A DNA stretch of 64,000 nucleotides from Cranoglanis bouderius (lineage: Eukaryota; Chordata; Actinopteri; Siluriformes; Cranoglanididae), in contig CM042542.1 in assembly GCA_023630585.1 (NCBI GenBank), forward strand, positions 25,015,767-25,079,766, written 5' to 3'. Of the stretch, positions 40,700 to 53,069 are shown one piece after another. Position numbers and translations under genes: made by a program. The notes beneath the pieces are model-generated. The model was given only the letters and a program-made list of their open reading frames with translations, had not been told where the DNA came from and searched no databases. Positions within the stretch are counted from its first letter, which is position 1, and each line of letters opens with the position of its first letter.

Positions 40700-41089
40700 T
40701 AGAACCCGTCCCACATTTCCAGCAGTTTGGGAGCTGAATCATTCATATTCAGATGTAGAAGTTCCATAACAATAACCGTGACTGATCACATCCTTTTATC
40801 CACTCAGCTACAAGTTACTTCAGGCTTTAATAACATCTTTTACAATCCAAAGTCAAATCCTTCAGCGTCTACACACAACACAGAGATATCATCACATCAT
40901 CACACTGATTACACAAATACACATCCATGTGTTGGAGCTGTTTACACATTATTATTACCTCCACATTTTTATCTCTTTATTCAGACTGTGTTTCTGATCA
41001 ACATGGTTTCTTTCAGTTTGTTGGAACACGGCAGTGAAACATTCGTTTCTCCACAGATGATTGATTGTAATATTGATTTCATCTTGTTT

Positions 41090-41097
<8 letters not shown>
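40700..41097. other. Downstream of the NLR fragment, no gene recognised
   Basis: No further NLR exon is visible. The sequence runs into a TA tract. Confidence 0.5.

Positions 41098-41176
<79 letters not shown>
41098..41176. repeat. (TA)n tract at the flank of the Tc1-like element
   Basis: About 40 TA units up to the inverted repeat; a shorter TA tract (42680-42706) flanks the other side. Confidence 0.95.
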
Positions 41177-41179
<3 letters not shown>

Positions 41180-42676
41180 GTGCATCTCAATAAATTAGAA
41201 TGTCGTGGAAAACTTCATTTATTTCAGTAATTCAACTCAAATTGTGAAACTCGTGTATTAAATAAATTCAATGCACACAGACTGAAGTAGTTTAAGTCTT
41301 TGGTTCTTTTAATTGTGATGATTTTGGCTCATATTTAACAAAAACCCACCAATTCACTATCTCAACAAATTAGAATATTTCATAAGACCAATAAAAAAAA
41401 CATTTTTAGTGAATTGTTGGCCTTCTGGAAAGTATGTTCATTTACTGTACATGTACTCAATACTTGGTAGGGGCTCCTTTTGCTTTAATTACTGCCTCAA
41501 TTCAGCCCGGCATGGAGGTGATCAGTTTGTGGCACGGTGGTATGGAAGCCCAGGTTTCTTTGACAGTGGCCTTCAGCTCATCTGCATTTTTTGGTCTCCT
41601 GTTTCTCGTTTTCCTCTTGACAATACCCCATAGATTCTCTATGGGGTTCAGGTGTGGTGGGTTTGCTGGCCAGTCAAGCACACCAACACCGTGGTCATTT
41701 AACCAACTTTTGGTGCTTTTGGCAGTGTGGGCAGGTGCCAAATGCTGCTGGAAAATGAAATCAGCATCTTCAAAAAGCTGGTCAGCAGAAGGAAGCATGA
41801 AGTGCTCCAAAATTTCTTGGTAAATGGATGCAGTGACTTTGCTTTTCAAAAAACACAATGGACCAACACCAGCAGATGACATTGCACCCCAAATCATCAC
41901 AGACTGTGGAAACTGAACACTGGACTTCAAGCAACTTGGGCTATGAGCTTCTCCACCCTTCCTCCAGACTCTAGGACCTTGGTTTCCAAATGAAATACAA
42001 AACTTGCTCTCATCTGAAAAGAGGACTTTGGACCACTGGGCAACAGTCCAGTTCTTCTTCTCCTTAGCCCAGGTAAGATGCCTCTGACATTGTCTTTGGT
42101 TCAGGAGTGGCTTAAAAAGAGGAATACGACAACTGTAGCCAAATTCCTTGACTCGTCTGTGTGTGGTGGCTCTTGATGCCTTGACCCCAGCCTCAGTCCA
42201 TTCCTTGTGAAGTTCACTCAAATTCTTGAATCGATTTTGCTTGACAATCCTCATAAGGCTGCGGTTCTCTCGGTTGGTTGTGCATCTTTTTCTTCCACAC
42301 TTTTTCCTTCCACTCAACTTTCTGTTAACATGCTTGTATACAGCACTCTGTGAACAGCCAGCTTCTTTGGCAATGAATGTTTGTGGCTTACCTAGTGAAC
42401 CAAACTGAGAGACCATTTTGAAGGCTCAGGAAACCTTTGCAGGTGTTTTGAGTTGATTAGCTGATTGGCATGTCACCATATTCTAATTTGTTGAGATAGT
42501 GAATTGGTGGGTTTTTGTTAAATGTGAGCCAAAATCATCACAATTAAAAGAAAAAAAGACTTAAACTACTTCAGTCTGTGTGCATTGAATTTATTTAATA
42601 CACGAGTTTCACAATTTGAGTTGAATTACTGAAATAAATGAACTTTTCCACGACATTCTAATTTATTGAGATGCAC

Positions 42677-42679
<3 letters not shown>
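41177..42679 (-). mobile_element. Tc1-like transposon, copy 2, with about 200-bp TIRs
   Basis: Same family as 18941-20449 in opposite orientation, 1503 bp, with both CAGGTGCATCTCAATAAATT ends and TA tracts on both sides. The two copies are closely similar throughout. Confidence 0.95.
41457..42416 (-). pseudogene. Tc1-like transposase, second catalytic Asp replaced by His
   Basis: An open frame of 304 codons from 42416 to a stop at 41502. The remaining codons to the family's normal C-terminus (APTKY, stop 41457-41459) continue in frame after that stop. The HTH (AGCSQSAVYKHV) and the first motif LFSDESKF are intact. The second motif reads FQQHLAPAHTAKS, so the catalytic Asp is His, and the third reads NPPHLNPIENLWG. 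Compared with copy 1 two codons are missing before CHKLITSMP. A readable but catalytically dead transposase that still has its DNA-binding region. Confidence 0.9.
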
Positions 42680-42707
<28 letters not shown>

Positions 42708-45060
42708 CTCTAAGATTTTTTAAACAGTAAGTGAAAGGCTTTAAGTCCATGCACTGTATGTATTCCTGTCCTTTAATACAGTTGTGTATAAATGTTGTAT
42801 AAATGTCATTTACACTGTGTGTAGTAGAAAATAAACAGTGACTGTGAGTGAAACACAACAGTTCAGGTGTTTGAGGACTGCACTGTAAAAACCTTTCAAC
42901 ACAATATTGTTCAATCCTGTTTTTTATATTCAGTCTCACACACCCTCAAAATGTCTGAACAAAAATACACTCGTAGAAAAGATGGTGACGAAGCAATTTT
43001 TAACATCAAATATACAATATATAAACAGAAAAGAAAGGTGTTTTTAATGTATTTATCCTGATGAGACTCCATAGTGTTTACTGTGGGACATCGAGCCTCA
43101 TTTCTGTTTATTAACACTGATAAGTTTATTTACTGTTTCTGTAGTTAGGAGGTAAATTATTATCGTTATCAGGTAAAGTTTAATATTTACTAAAGACATT
43201 ATTACAGAATTTCTGAAATGTAATACACATAAGTTGAAATAAAGTGAGCTTGGGTGCTGGAAACACAAATAAATAAAGAGTAAAACTAAACTAAAAGAGA
43301 ATGTGAATGAAGTGAGATTGCTGAGTGTTTTATTTGTGACTCAGTAGAAGTGCAGTGTTAGACCGTTACTGTAGCTGTGCTGTGTGTTCAGGACCACAAT
43401 ACACTTTTACAATTGGACAATTTTACAGTGCAGTTTTTTAGGTCAGTTATTCACATGTTTTTATTATAGAGACAGGAGAGAGAGGAAACAGCTGAGAAAT
43501 TCTCACCTTTATAAAAATGAATAGTGAATATAAAAAAATGTCTTTTGATTCATTTAAAATAACTTTAAGCATATAAATAAGCAGAACCGTATAAACTGCT
43601 GCTGTTCTGGAGACTTCCAGAAGCTTAGTGAAGATGATGGTGGTGCTCATGATGAGAAACTGCGCTGAGGTGTTTATACCTCATCCTGAAGAAGGAGTTG
43701 ATCATCATTCATGCTGGACAGGCAGAACACACTGAAACTCCTGAGCTCCAGACCTCACTGTACTTTTAGCTAGTTACAGTCATGATGAACAACATTTGTT
43801 CCTCTGTTCTTCCTCGGTTTGACTCCAGGGGAGTCCGACATCCTGCAGTGTGATAAATACGTGTCTTGTCAATAAATATGTGAAGTGTTTGCTACACGTG
43901 GCTGAACCTGAGCAACAGTATTCCTATTTCTTCTGGTTAATTATGGAGAACTTCTGTACTCGAAATGCAGTAAGTGCTGGAGTTCATTACACTGTAAAAA
44001 ACACATCGTCTTCTTAATTCAAACTTAAATATCTGATTACAACAGCACTCGACTTTTTACTGCTCCATTCTGCTAGTGACTAAATCTTACTTTGCTGAAC
44101 AAGCTGCTCTGTTGTGTTGACTAATGAAGTAAAACTGGCCAAACTAATGTGAACTCGTTCAGCAGAAACTACCTCAGACCTCTCATTAGCATAGATAAGA
44201 AATATACACTGATCAGATGTAGATATAATTGAGCTCACTTTAAACCGCTTCTTCAGTTGATGATTATAATTATATTGTCCAAACTCTAAAGGCCTGTAAT
44301 CAAATACTTAAGTAATGTTCATGCCAAGAGCAAAGTGGCCCACTCTGAATATTTTTTTATTTAAAATGTAGCTAAATTTCAGTACAATTTCTTTACCCAA
44401 CAACAGTCACATGGCAATGTTTAGAATATTGTTTATATAGAGACACACGACTGAAGAACATCTTTAACAACAATTTGTTAAAAAGATTTATTTTTTTGGT
44501 TCTGTGTAAAAATTCATAATTATATAAATAATATTTGTTGTAATAAACGTAAAACAGAATTACACATTTAAACCAGAAAAATGCTGAAGAACAGAAAATG
44601 GATGCCAGAAATAACAGAACATTAAGGTGTAAAGATTAGCAGACTCAAAAGACTAGCGGTCGAACATGTTGACTAGCTATTTCTAAAAAACATTTATAAT
44701 TCCATATGAGATCATCTGATTATCAGAGTTTACTAAAAACATTTTCCTGTTAGCTTAGCAAGAGTGGGAGCTAACTGGCTAAATTAGCGATCTGGCCGGG
44801 TTTAAGTAGGCTAGATTAGGTTTTGTTACACTTGAGCTGAAAAGACAGGAATTATCTGTCTGTACTAATCACCAACTAAATGATATGAGGTGTGTGTTTA
44901 ATAAAAACATATCACTCACCAACATTCAAGTGTGAGGAGTGTTTTAGTGTTTCTGAAGTTCTGTTGAAAACTATGTGCTGATTTGGTGATTGTTCTTAGC
45001 TATATAGCTAGCTTGTGCTAAGTCTAGTCTAAGGCTAACTAGCCAATGTTAGCACGGTAA
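42708..45060. other. 2.3-kb segment without a recognised gene
   Basis: AT-rich. Short open frames (for example 42867-43061 and 43447-43650) have no family resemblance. No long repeats seen by eye. Confidence 0.5.
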
Positions 45061-45799
45061 GAGGATTTTTCTGGAATTAACATGTTGTACACTACTCTCA
45101 CCATCAAAGAGCAAACCATCATCTTTATTAAAATTACAAGGGGATTAAATAAACACTATAAGGAAAAGGTAAGAGGTGCTTTCATCCACTCCAGAAGAAA
45201 CTGGCCTGAACACGGTGAAAAAAACACAAGGTATTTCTATTCTTTAGGGGAAAGGCAGCGATAATCGATTAATAAATTACACATAACACCGTCACAGATG
45301 ATTTACTGACCATCTCAAAACATTTATCAGATTTTTATCAGTCTTTGTATTCTAGCTCTGGACTACAGAACTCATTAATGGAAACCTTTTTAAAAATCTG
45401 GATAATAAATAAATCTTAGTGATGAGTTTAGTAACGTGTGAGAAAGAGCTTAGTATTAAAGAAATGATTGATAATATTAAGAAACTCAAGGACAACAAAT
45501 CTCCTGGTAATGATGGGCTTATGAATGAATTTTAGAAGACTTTCAGAGATGCCCTCTGCCCATTTATTTGATCTATGTTTAATGAATCCATAAGGAAAGG
45601 GGTATTACCTCCCTCTCTCAGACAGGGGGTAATTACCTTAATACCCAACCCAAACACTTTATCTCTAGACGGGTGGAGACCCATAACTTTATTTAACTGT
45701 GATGCCAAATTGGTTTCTCTTGTTTTTGCCAGCAGACTGAAGTTAGGGTTGGATTCCCTTATTGATCAATCTGTCAGATTTCATGAACATTTACACACG
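45061..45799 (+). mobile_element. L1-type LINE ORF2 fragment (RT N-terminal part)
   Basis: The translation in pieces gives EKVRGAFIHSRRNWPEHGEK(N)TRYFY, then IKKLKDNKSPGNDGLMNEF, and LPPSLRQGVITLIPNPNTL followed by DGWRPITLFNCDAKL. These are the ordered N-terminal RT motifs of L1-like elements. Several stops and shifts. It ends where the LTR-like sequence starts at 45800, which may have inserted into it. Confidence 0.8.
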
Positions 45800-46409
45800 T
45801 GTTACAACACTGGAAGGAGGGAAGCAGAACGCACTCGCAGGGGAAAGTTGTCAGTTTATTAGGAACATAAAAAGGAAACAGAACATTCAAAAATAACGGG
45901 ACAGTCTAAAAAAAAAAAAAAACCCACAAATAAACAAGGCAAAATTCCAGAGAAAGACAGAGCAGTAATTCCAAAAGGCTAGGTAATAATCCAAACACCC
46001 ACAGGGCAAAAATCCAGGAAGTCACGAGACAATAATCCAAAGGCTAGGTCAGCGCGAGGAAAACAAAGACAGGGAGGAATCTTCCAAGAAGTCACGAGGC
46101 TGTAATCCAGGAACCAGGGAACACCTGGCAAACAAAAAACATAGAAAGATCTACAATTCTTGATCTTTGCTTCGCCGCTACTTTTAGTTACATTTCGTTA
46201 CATACGGTTAATACTCCACCACGAAGCGGACACAGACAGGGGCTTAAATAACAGAGGTCATTCAAAGCAAACAAGATCAGACACACCACACCTGGAAATT
46301 ATAATCAGACAATAACGGGAGAACCAATGACAGAACACAAACCCAACGGACCAATAAGGAAGCAGGGGCAGAGACATGACGTACAACAAAAACAAAAGAG
46401 CACATGACA
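45800..46409 (-). mobile_element. Putative solo LTR
   Basis: On the minus strand it starts TGTCATGTGCTCTTTTGTTT and ends CCAGTGTTGTAACA. A TTATTTAAGCCCC promoter-like box lies about 165 bases in. The GTAACA end resembles the Gypsy LTR at 10261. Flanks (ACACG / AAGTA) show no duplication, so the boundaries are tentative. The following 46410-46900 shows no gene. Confidence 0.5.
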
Positions 46410-46919
46410 AAGTAAACAAAACCAGAGTACGTGAATGAGTCCGGAGGGTTTTTATGAATAGCTCTGGAATGCGCTCAGTGGAATGCGGAAGTGAGAGGGA
46501 GATGCTAACAACATGCAGCAAAATTCATCTTATTCCTGATCTTATAGATTATAACCACCTTCTCAGTGATGAGTTTACTCAGCTTTATGAACACTGTACT
46601 TTGCTTAAATGTCTATTAAAAAAAAAAAAAACAGCAGTGACCAAAACACAGCAAACTCTCCTGTAGTCTATAATACAGGAGTTTGATATATTCTGGGTCT
46701 GGAAAACATCACTTCCAGCTAAACAAACCGGATCGATCCGCTCACTTTTTCTTCTAGACGGTGCAGTCAGCGATCATTAGAAGTCTATCGGACTACCCTG
46801 CACGGTGTAAAACGACGCCAAAGGGGTACGCAATGTGTTAAAAAGTGACGTCAAGGGGTCCTGACCAAGCACCCATATGTACCGAATTAGGAGTGAGAAT
46901 GTGTTGGTAATACAGGAAG
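46410..46919. other. Segment without a recognised gene
   Basis: Contains an A-run at 46619-46631 and two similar phrases, GACGCCAAAGGGGTACGCAA and GACGTCAAGGGGTCCTGACC, around 46813-46872. No coding support. Confidence 0.45.
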
Positions 46920-46974
46920 TATGCTTTGGAGAAAATGGGAGATCACTACATCAGCTCCACAAGATATAAAATAC

Positions 46975-47890
46975 ATTGTGGTGAAGTTTTGGACAGGATG
47001 AATAGCAGACACAGACGTAGAGCAGTACCTTCTGCATTTTTGTGAGATTCTACAACCTGTATATAAACCAGTGGACCAGTTTGGCTTCTGGTATGGAGTC
47101 AGACGTTACAAAATAAAGCTTAGGAAGAACCCTGATGGATCTCTGATTCAGAGCCCAAACTCAATAACAATGGGACCATACAATGGGACAATTTCATATC
47201 CCGGGCAGGTACACCGTTGTTTTATTTGCAATAACTCAGTCTTTAGCTTGGTGGTCTGTGACAAGACAAAATGCTGGAAATGTGGTGATTTCGGCCATAA
47301 TGGGAAATAATGCAGTAATACCGGAGTATGTAATATCTGCCAGGAACAAGGACACCTTTATTTCCAGTGTCCAAAGTCTTACATAATAAAGTTAAAATAA
47401 CAAGACAACATAACGACGATTTAAACCAATAAAGTCACCAAATACAAACCTAAACAGTGTCGGAATAGTCACAAGTGATAAAGAAACTTTAAACTGGGAA
47501 AACAGAGAGAACGCTGAATGGGAGGAAAATCACCAAAACACAAGTGAGGAAAACTCTAGATCATCACATACATACAGTGATGATACCGACGATTCTACGA
47601 GTGAGGAGGATTATTCGTCTCCTGAAGAGAATGAACAAGCACCGAAAGAGTCGGCAATTCCGGAAGGGAAAAAAGCGGAGCGGCTCGGCTACTGCAGGGA
47701 GTCAGCAAGCCACGGAGGAGTCTACACTCTCGGCTGGAACAAGCAGGGCGAATCGGAGAGACGCTAATGGTGCAGGTCAAACCACTCTCGTTCTCTCCGA
47801 CATTAAAGATGTTCAAATGAAAAATATTACAAACAAAAGAACACAAAAGATAATTACTACTACTGCAGATAATGCAAAAAAACACTAAGG
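46975..47890 (+). pseudogene. LINE C ORF1 remnant (ZCCHC3-like)
   Basis: The central open piece (47071-47310) reads VDQFGFWYGVRRYKIKLRKN, then a finger region with CWKCGDFGHNGK and, after a stop, CNICQEQGHLYFQC (C-x2-C-x4-H-x4-C). This VDQFGFWYGVR plus tandem-knuckle layout is typical of fish Tx1-type ORF1 proteins often labelled zinc finger CCHC domain-containing protein 3-like. The region downstream to 47890 is a hydrophilic Ser/Asn-rich linker in shifted frames. Confidence 0.7.
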
Positions 47891-47935
47891 AATGAACGTT
47901 TAATCATTCTCCTTTTATGTCTCCTAAACATTGAA

Positions 47936-50325
47936 ATGTCCCTTAACATCACAACTATAAACGTTCGAGGAATTCAGTCAGAAAACAACAGAAATAAGAA
48001 AATATCTGTATTAATAGAAAAAAATGTGATATTATGTGTGCACAAGAATTAAAACTGATGACCAAAGCTGATTTGGACGGTGTGAAGAAACTATGGACGA
48101 GTGGACATGCTGTGATCTCTATTGGAGACGATATTTTTTTAAATTCTGTTGAAATTATTATGACAAGAGAAATAATGCCTGGACGTGTACTGATGGTAGA
48201 CTGTCATTATAAACATCAAAAACTAAGAATAGTTAATGTGTATACCCCACCAGATAACATTTCATAAGTTATATGAGCTATTGTGTGTGGGCTTTTGTAC
48301 TGTATTATGTGGAGATTTTAATACGACAACTCATGTAAAAGATAAAATTCCAAATATAAATGCAATGATTTCTCGAGAAGGGAAACTGTTAAATAACGAC
48401 TGTCAAACATGTGAACTCACAGATACATTTAGGGAAAAAATATCCTGATGATTATGGTTTTACCCGTTTTGACAGCAACTCTAGAACGAGAATAGACAGA
48501 ATATGTGTGGAAAACAATCAGAGTTTTATATTATAAAACGGAATATCTCGTAGAGTCTGAGCATTTAGCAGTTTCTGTTCAATTCAATTGAAATGAAAAT
48601 AAAATAAGAGGCTATTGGAAGTTAAATATAACATGTTTAAAAGATAGCCGAGTGATCCATGAATTAATAAATGAAATTAAACGAATTAAAGATCTGAAAG
48701 TTTTAACAAATTCAGATAGCCAAATGTGGCATATATTTAAAGCACAGATAACATCATATCTGGGGAAATGTAAACAATTAAACTAGTTAAAAAATGAGCA
48801 TTATAACAGCCTTGTTGCACAATATATTGAGATCCAAACCAAACAGAAAAGGGACGCGGATGAGGAAGATAATTTACAACAAATTAAATCAGAGATGACT
48901 CAAATAAATGATGAAAAATGCCCAGATACAGGTAGGACTTGACACAAAACATGTAGTAAATATTCAAAAAGTTATTAAACTGTTAAAAAGCCGTAAAGAG
49001 GACGAGTATATTAACCGTATTAAAGATAATTCAGGTATGATTATAGAGAATGAGAAAGATAAAAGAGATTTCATTATGAAAAAATGTCAGGAAGTATCGT
49101 CAAAAATAAATATAGATGAGAAAAAATAAGCAGTTTTTTAGAGACTTGCCCGACACTAAATGACCCCGACACTAAATGACTGGGTAACCCGATTAGTGCT
49201 GATGAAATAATAACTGCGGGGTCACAAATGAATGATGGGGAAAGCCCAGGACCCGATGGGCTACCTGCAGAACTGTGGAAACTTTGTATTAATGAAATAG
49301 TAGACCTACTAGTCACTTTATATAATGAAGGTATACAATCAGGTACGTTAACTAAATCATTTTATCACTGTATTATTTCTCTAATCTATAAGAAAGGCGA
49401 GGAGTCCGATCTGGATAATTGGACATAAATAAGCCTAATGAACACTGACTATAAAATCCTCGCTAAACTCATTGCAAACCGTGTGAATGAGACAGTGGAT
49501 AAACTCATAGAAATAGAGCAAACTTGCGCTGTAAAAGGAAGATATATGTGGGATAATCTGGGTTGTATAAGAGACCTAAACGCAGATGTGTCTGACAGAG
49601 TGTTTTTTATCGTTGGCCTGGATCAAAACAAAGCTTTTGATTTTATTTCTCGAGAATACTTATGGTGCGCAATGAGGCATTTCGGCTTTCCGGAAGGCTT
49701 CATCGCGATGGTAAAGCTATTATATGCAGAATCAAAAGTGCACATGAATGGAAATGGTCAGCTGACTGATGAGTTTGAGATACAGAGAGGTGTTAAACAA
49801 GGTTGCCCATTGAGCGCGGTGTTATATGTACTTACAATCAGTCCTCTTTTACACAAAATTAAACCCGACCCCAGATTACAAGAGGCACGAATTGAGTCTA
49901 ATAAAGAAATGAAGATCTGCACAGACGATATGCAGACGATATAACTGTTTTTATAAAAGACCTAAAAAGAAATGATGAAAAAATCTCTGGAGCTAAATGA
50001 AACCCGGCTAAAACAGAAGCAGTATGGATGGGCTGTAGCACCGCTCCGCCATTAAATATAGAGTGGAAAGGGGAAATAAACATTTTAGGGATAAGTATAA
50101 CAAATAACAAGTGTTATGAATGTAATTGGGCACGGAAAGAACAAGAAATGAAATTAGAAATTGAAACGTGGAAAGCTTTTAACTATAAAACCAGAATACA
50201 AATAATAAAGATTTTTTTTGTTTGTTTTATCCAAATTATTATTCTTAGCCACCGTTTTTCCCCCAGGCGAGAAAAGTGTAATCACTCTAAACAAAATGTG
50301 TGTGCGTTTTATCTGGGGTACTAAA
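47936..50325 (+). pseudogene. LINE C ORF2 remnant (endonuclease-RT)
   Basis: It begins MSLNITTINVRGIQSENN (47936), the APE endonuclease start, then in broken frames CAQELKLM, LRIVNVYTPP, LCGDFNTT. RT motifs follow: SPGPDGLPAELW, NTDYKILAKLIANRV, DQNKAFDFISREYLW and GVKQGCPLSAVLY (49438-49944 is the longest open piece). The YADD region is degenerate (CTDDMQTI). At least ten lesions. Confidence 0.8.
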
Positions 50326-50790
50326 GTTAGTTTACCAACTTTACTAAAGAAAGTTTACCAAAGAAAGTGAAACATTTTCTTTGGCTAGTAATTTGCACAG
50401 TAAATAGTCAAATCTGGAAAACGTATATGTATAAATATGTAAAATCATTACACAACAATCCCATCTCTCTGCTGAGGTTGTTTTTAAACAGATTATAAGA
50501 GAATTGAAACGACAAAGGACAACTGACAAAAAGACAAAAAATAAACACCCATGGGACATTTTAAACATGTGAAATTCATGTAATTTAAACACCTGAAGAG
50601 GTGTGCAGTGTAAATGTGCTGTGAATTGATATGTATGTAGATGTGTGAATGTGTATGCTTTACGCTTTTACCTTCATAAATATGTCAATTTACATACGCA
50701 TTTTGTGAATGTAAATGATGAATTGTAATGTATCATATAAATGCAAATAAGTGTTTGTAATGAGTTTTGAAAAACCGAATAAAGCTTGAT

Positions 50791-51503
50791 TTAAAAACGC
50801 AAGGGCGGGAAGGGACTCGGCAACTTTTATAGAAAAGAAAAGGCATTTGATTAGACAGTGCGAAGTGTGTTCAGTTAAACACTGACTTTGTTTTGACACG
50901 CTTGTGTGATGTCTTGTATGTTACAAACGGTGAAGAGCATACTCTTCCCTTGTGAATAACCCTTGGAGTTTAAGAATGAGGCTAATGTTTGAGAGAATGT
51001 AGCTAATTTAGACATTATACCTCAGAGAGTCCATAATACTGTGCATTTGAGAGAGCTGATAAAGTAAGGCCTGAGAGTTGTCTTTGCCTCCCTTTCTGTG
51101 CTGCTTGTAAGTTAGTTAGTTAGTTATTGGCATTTGTGAGCGACCTGCTCGTGTGGTAGAATGTGGGCTCGCTTAAAAGTGTACACAGACATTGGTGGTG
51201 ATCAGCTGAATGCTGGGCCTACTAATCAGCAGTTTTGCTGCCATGTGTGACCTGTAGTTGTAGTGGACCTAGGAGTTTAGTATACGGGCCTCGAGCCCAC
51301 GGACGGTGCTCAAAAGGAACACCTTGTGATTGAAAAATGAATGTGTGTGTTGTACAAACACAGAGTGCTTTTACTAACCTCCTTACACTGATGAGTGTTT
51401 GGCTGTATGTTTTACTATGTACATTTTACACAGTTATTTACTAATATGTTCTACTACTACTACTACTACTGGTGGGGAAAAAAACATTTGTACTGATAAT
51501 AGT

Positions 51504-51563
<60 letters not shown>

Positions 51564-51640
51564 GTTTGTGTGTGTAGAGAAAATGAGGAAGAAGAAGACG
51601 CTAGCAGATGAAAAGCTGTGGCGTTCTGTTTCTTTTTGAA
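50791..51640. other. Segment upstream of DHODH, no gene recognised
   Basis: Holds a TAC run near 51452-51471 and an (AAT)n tract at 51507-51562. It includes GTTAGTTAGTTAG and other short repeats, but no coding support. Confidence 0.5.
51507..51562. repeat. (AAT)n microsatellite
   Basis: About 19 AAT units; the poly-Asn frame here is an artefact. Confidence 0.95.
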
Positions 51641-51669
51641 TGGATTCTATTGTGTGAACGTTGGTCTTA

Positions 51670-51845
51670 GGCCCGCCTCCTCGCCTGTTCTCAACTAGGT
51701 CCTGTAGAGTGCGGATAAATAAGTGGACACTGCGCGGGGAGTTTTATTGAGCGGCTTGACTTCGAGAGAGCAGCATCACGTCTGGCGGCAAGAGTTGAGA
51801 GTTGAGTCAAATCACGTGGATACGCCTCCAGTGTTTACAACGTGA
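51670..51845 (+). promoter_or_regulatory. Probable DHODH promoter and 5' leader
   Basis: GC-rich sequence GCCCGCCTCCTCGCC (a GC-box-like element) precedes GGATAAATAAG, a weak TATA-like box. A CACGTG E-box at 51813-51818 lies just before the start codon. Assignment rests on position and motif matches only. Confidence 0.4.
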
Positions 51846-53069
51846 ATGGTCATGGCGGGACAGCTGAAGGACGCTGTAAAGATCCTGGGATGTGGCAGCT
51901 CCTTATTCCTGGGATACCTGACTGCGACTGGGGACGAGCGCTTCTATGCTACGAGCCTCATGCCCATGCTGCAAAGACTTGTGGGAGCAGAGACAGCTCA
52001 TCTCATAGCTGTGCGCTTACTCAGCCTGGGCCTGGTGCCCAGAAGTCGTTACCGGGATCCCGCATCACTGGAGGTAAATGTGATGGGACGGAGGTTCGGG
52101 AATCCTGTAGGGATCGGAGCAGGCTTTGATAAGCACGGTGAGGCAGTGGATGCTCTGTATCGGCTCGGCTTCGGCTTTGTCGAGGTGGGCACAGTCACCC
52201 CGAAACCACAGGAGGGAAATCCAAAACCCCGTGTGTTCAGACTCGAGGCTGACCAGGCGGTGATTAACAGATACGGTTTCAACAGCTGTGGCGTTGTAGC
52301 TGTTCAGGAGAGATTAAGAGCCAGAGAAGGAGTTCAGTCTGAGCTCACTAAAGCAGGCAAGCCGCTAGGCATCAACTTGGGGAAGAACAAGCTGTCCACT
52401 GATGCTGTGGCTGATTATCTGGAGGGAGTGAGGACGCTTGGCCCCCTCGCTGACTACCTTGTAGTGAACGTGAGTAGCCCAAACACTCCGGGCCTCAGAG
52501 ACCTTCAGGGGAAGAAAGAACTGCACCATCTACTGGACCAGGTACTGAAAGCGAGAGACACTCTGCAAGGAGCGAGTCGGCCGCCAGTGATGGTTAAGAT
52601 TGCTCCAGATCTCTCACAGCAGGACAAGCAGGACATTGCAGAGGTCATCACAGAGCTTGGTGTGGATGGTTTAATCGTCTCCAACACCACAGTGTCCAGG
52701 CCTGAGACCCTGCAGGACCACAACCGGAACGAGGTGGGGGGTCTGAGCGGGCAGCCGCTTAAAGAGCTGTCCACTCGTACAGTACGGGAGATGTACACCT
52801 TGACAAAAGGGAAGGTGCCCATAGTCGGTGTAGGTGGAGTGTCTAGCGGACAGGATGCCCTGGATAAGATCCGTGCCGGAGCATCTCTGGTTCAGCTCTA
52901 CACTGCGCTGGTGTATCAGGGTCCTCCGGTCGTAACCAAGATCAAAAGAGAACTGCATGAGCTCTTAACGAAACAGGGATTCAGTAGTGTATCAGAAGCA
53001 GTAGGTGCTGAGCACAGGACGTCTGATGGTGTGGCATCATCACACACAGAAGGGGCGACAATGAATTAG
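51846..53069 (+). CDS. dhodh: Dihydroorotate dehydrogenase (quinone), mitochondrial, intronless
   Basis: A 407-codon uninterrupted frame encoding the class 2 enzyme that oxidises dihydroorotate to orotate with FMN and passes electrons to ubiquinone, at the inner mitochondrial membrane. The N-terminus has a short hydrophobic helix (residues about 10-25, ILGCGSSLFLGYL) followed by TGDERFYA, the family's membrane anchor. Motifs in order: GIGAGFDKHGEA, NRYGFNS, GINLGKNK, VNVSSPNTPGL with the catalytic Ser at about 211, VKIAPDL, VSNTTVSRP, GGLSGQPL, GVGGVSSGQDALDKI and LVQLYTAL (FMN phosphate binding). Length agrees with vertebrate enzymes (about 395). The second ATG at 51852 has better Kozak context (G at -3 and +4) and starts MAGQL, so it may be the real start. 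Vertebrate DHODH normally has several introns; here there are none, which suggests a retrocopy with preserved coding capacity. No AATAAA is obvious downstream. Confidence 0.96.
   Translation: MVMAGQLKDAVKILGCGSSLFLGYLTATGDERFYATSLMPMLQRLVGAETAHLIAVRLLSLGLVPRSRYRDPASLEVNVMGRRFGNPVGIGAGFDKHGEAVDALYRLGFGFVEVGTVTPKPQEGNPKPRVFRLEADQAVINRYGFNSCGVVAVQERLRAREGVQSELTKAGKPLGINLGKNKLSTDAVADYLEGVRTLGPLADYLVVNVSSPNTPGLRDLQGKKELHHLLDQVLKARDTLQGASRPPVMVKIAPDLSQQDKQDIAEVITELGVDGLIVSNTTVSRPETLQDHNRNEVGGLSGQPLKELSTRTVREMYTLTKGKVPIVGVGGVSSGQDALDKIRAGASLVQLYTALVYQGPPVVTKIKRELHELLTKQGFSSVSEAVGAEHRTSDGVASSHTEGATMN

Larger units (their letters stand above)
46920..50790 (+). mobile_element. LINE C: heavily decayed Tx1-like LINE
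   Basis: ORF1-like sequence at about 46960-47900 contains CCHC knuckles. ORF2-like sequence from 47936 to about 50330 carries endonuclease and RT motifs. A short 3' region ends with AATAAAGCTTGATTTAAAAA near 50780. Many stops and frameshifts make it a much older insertion than LINEs A and B. No TC tract flanks it. Confidence 0.8.
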
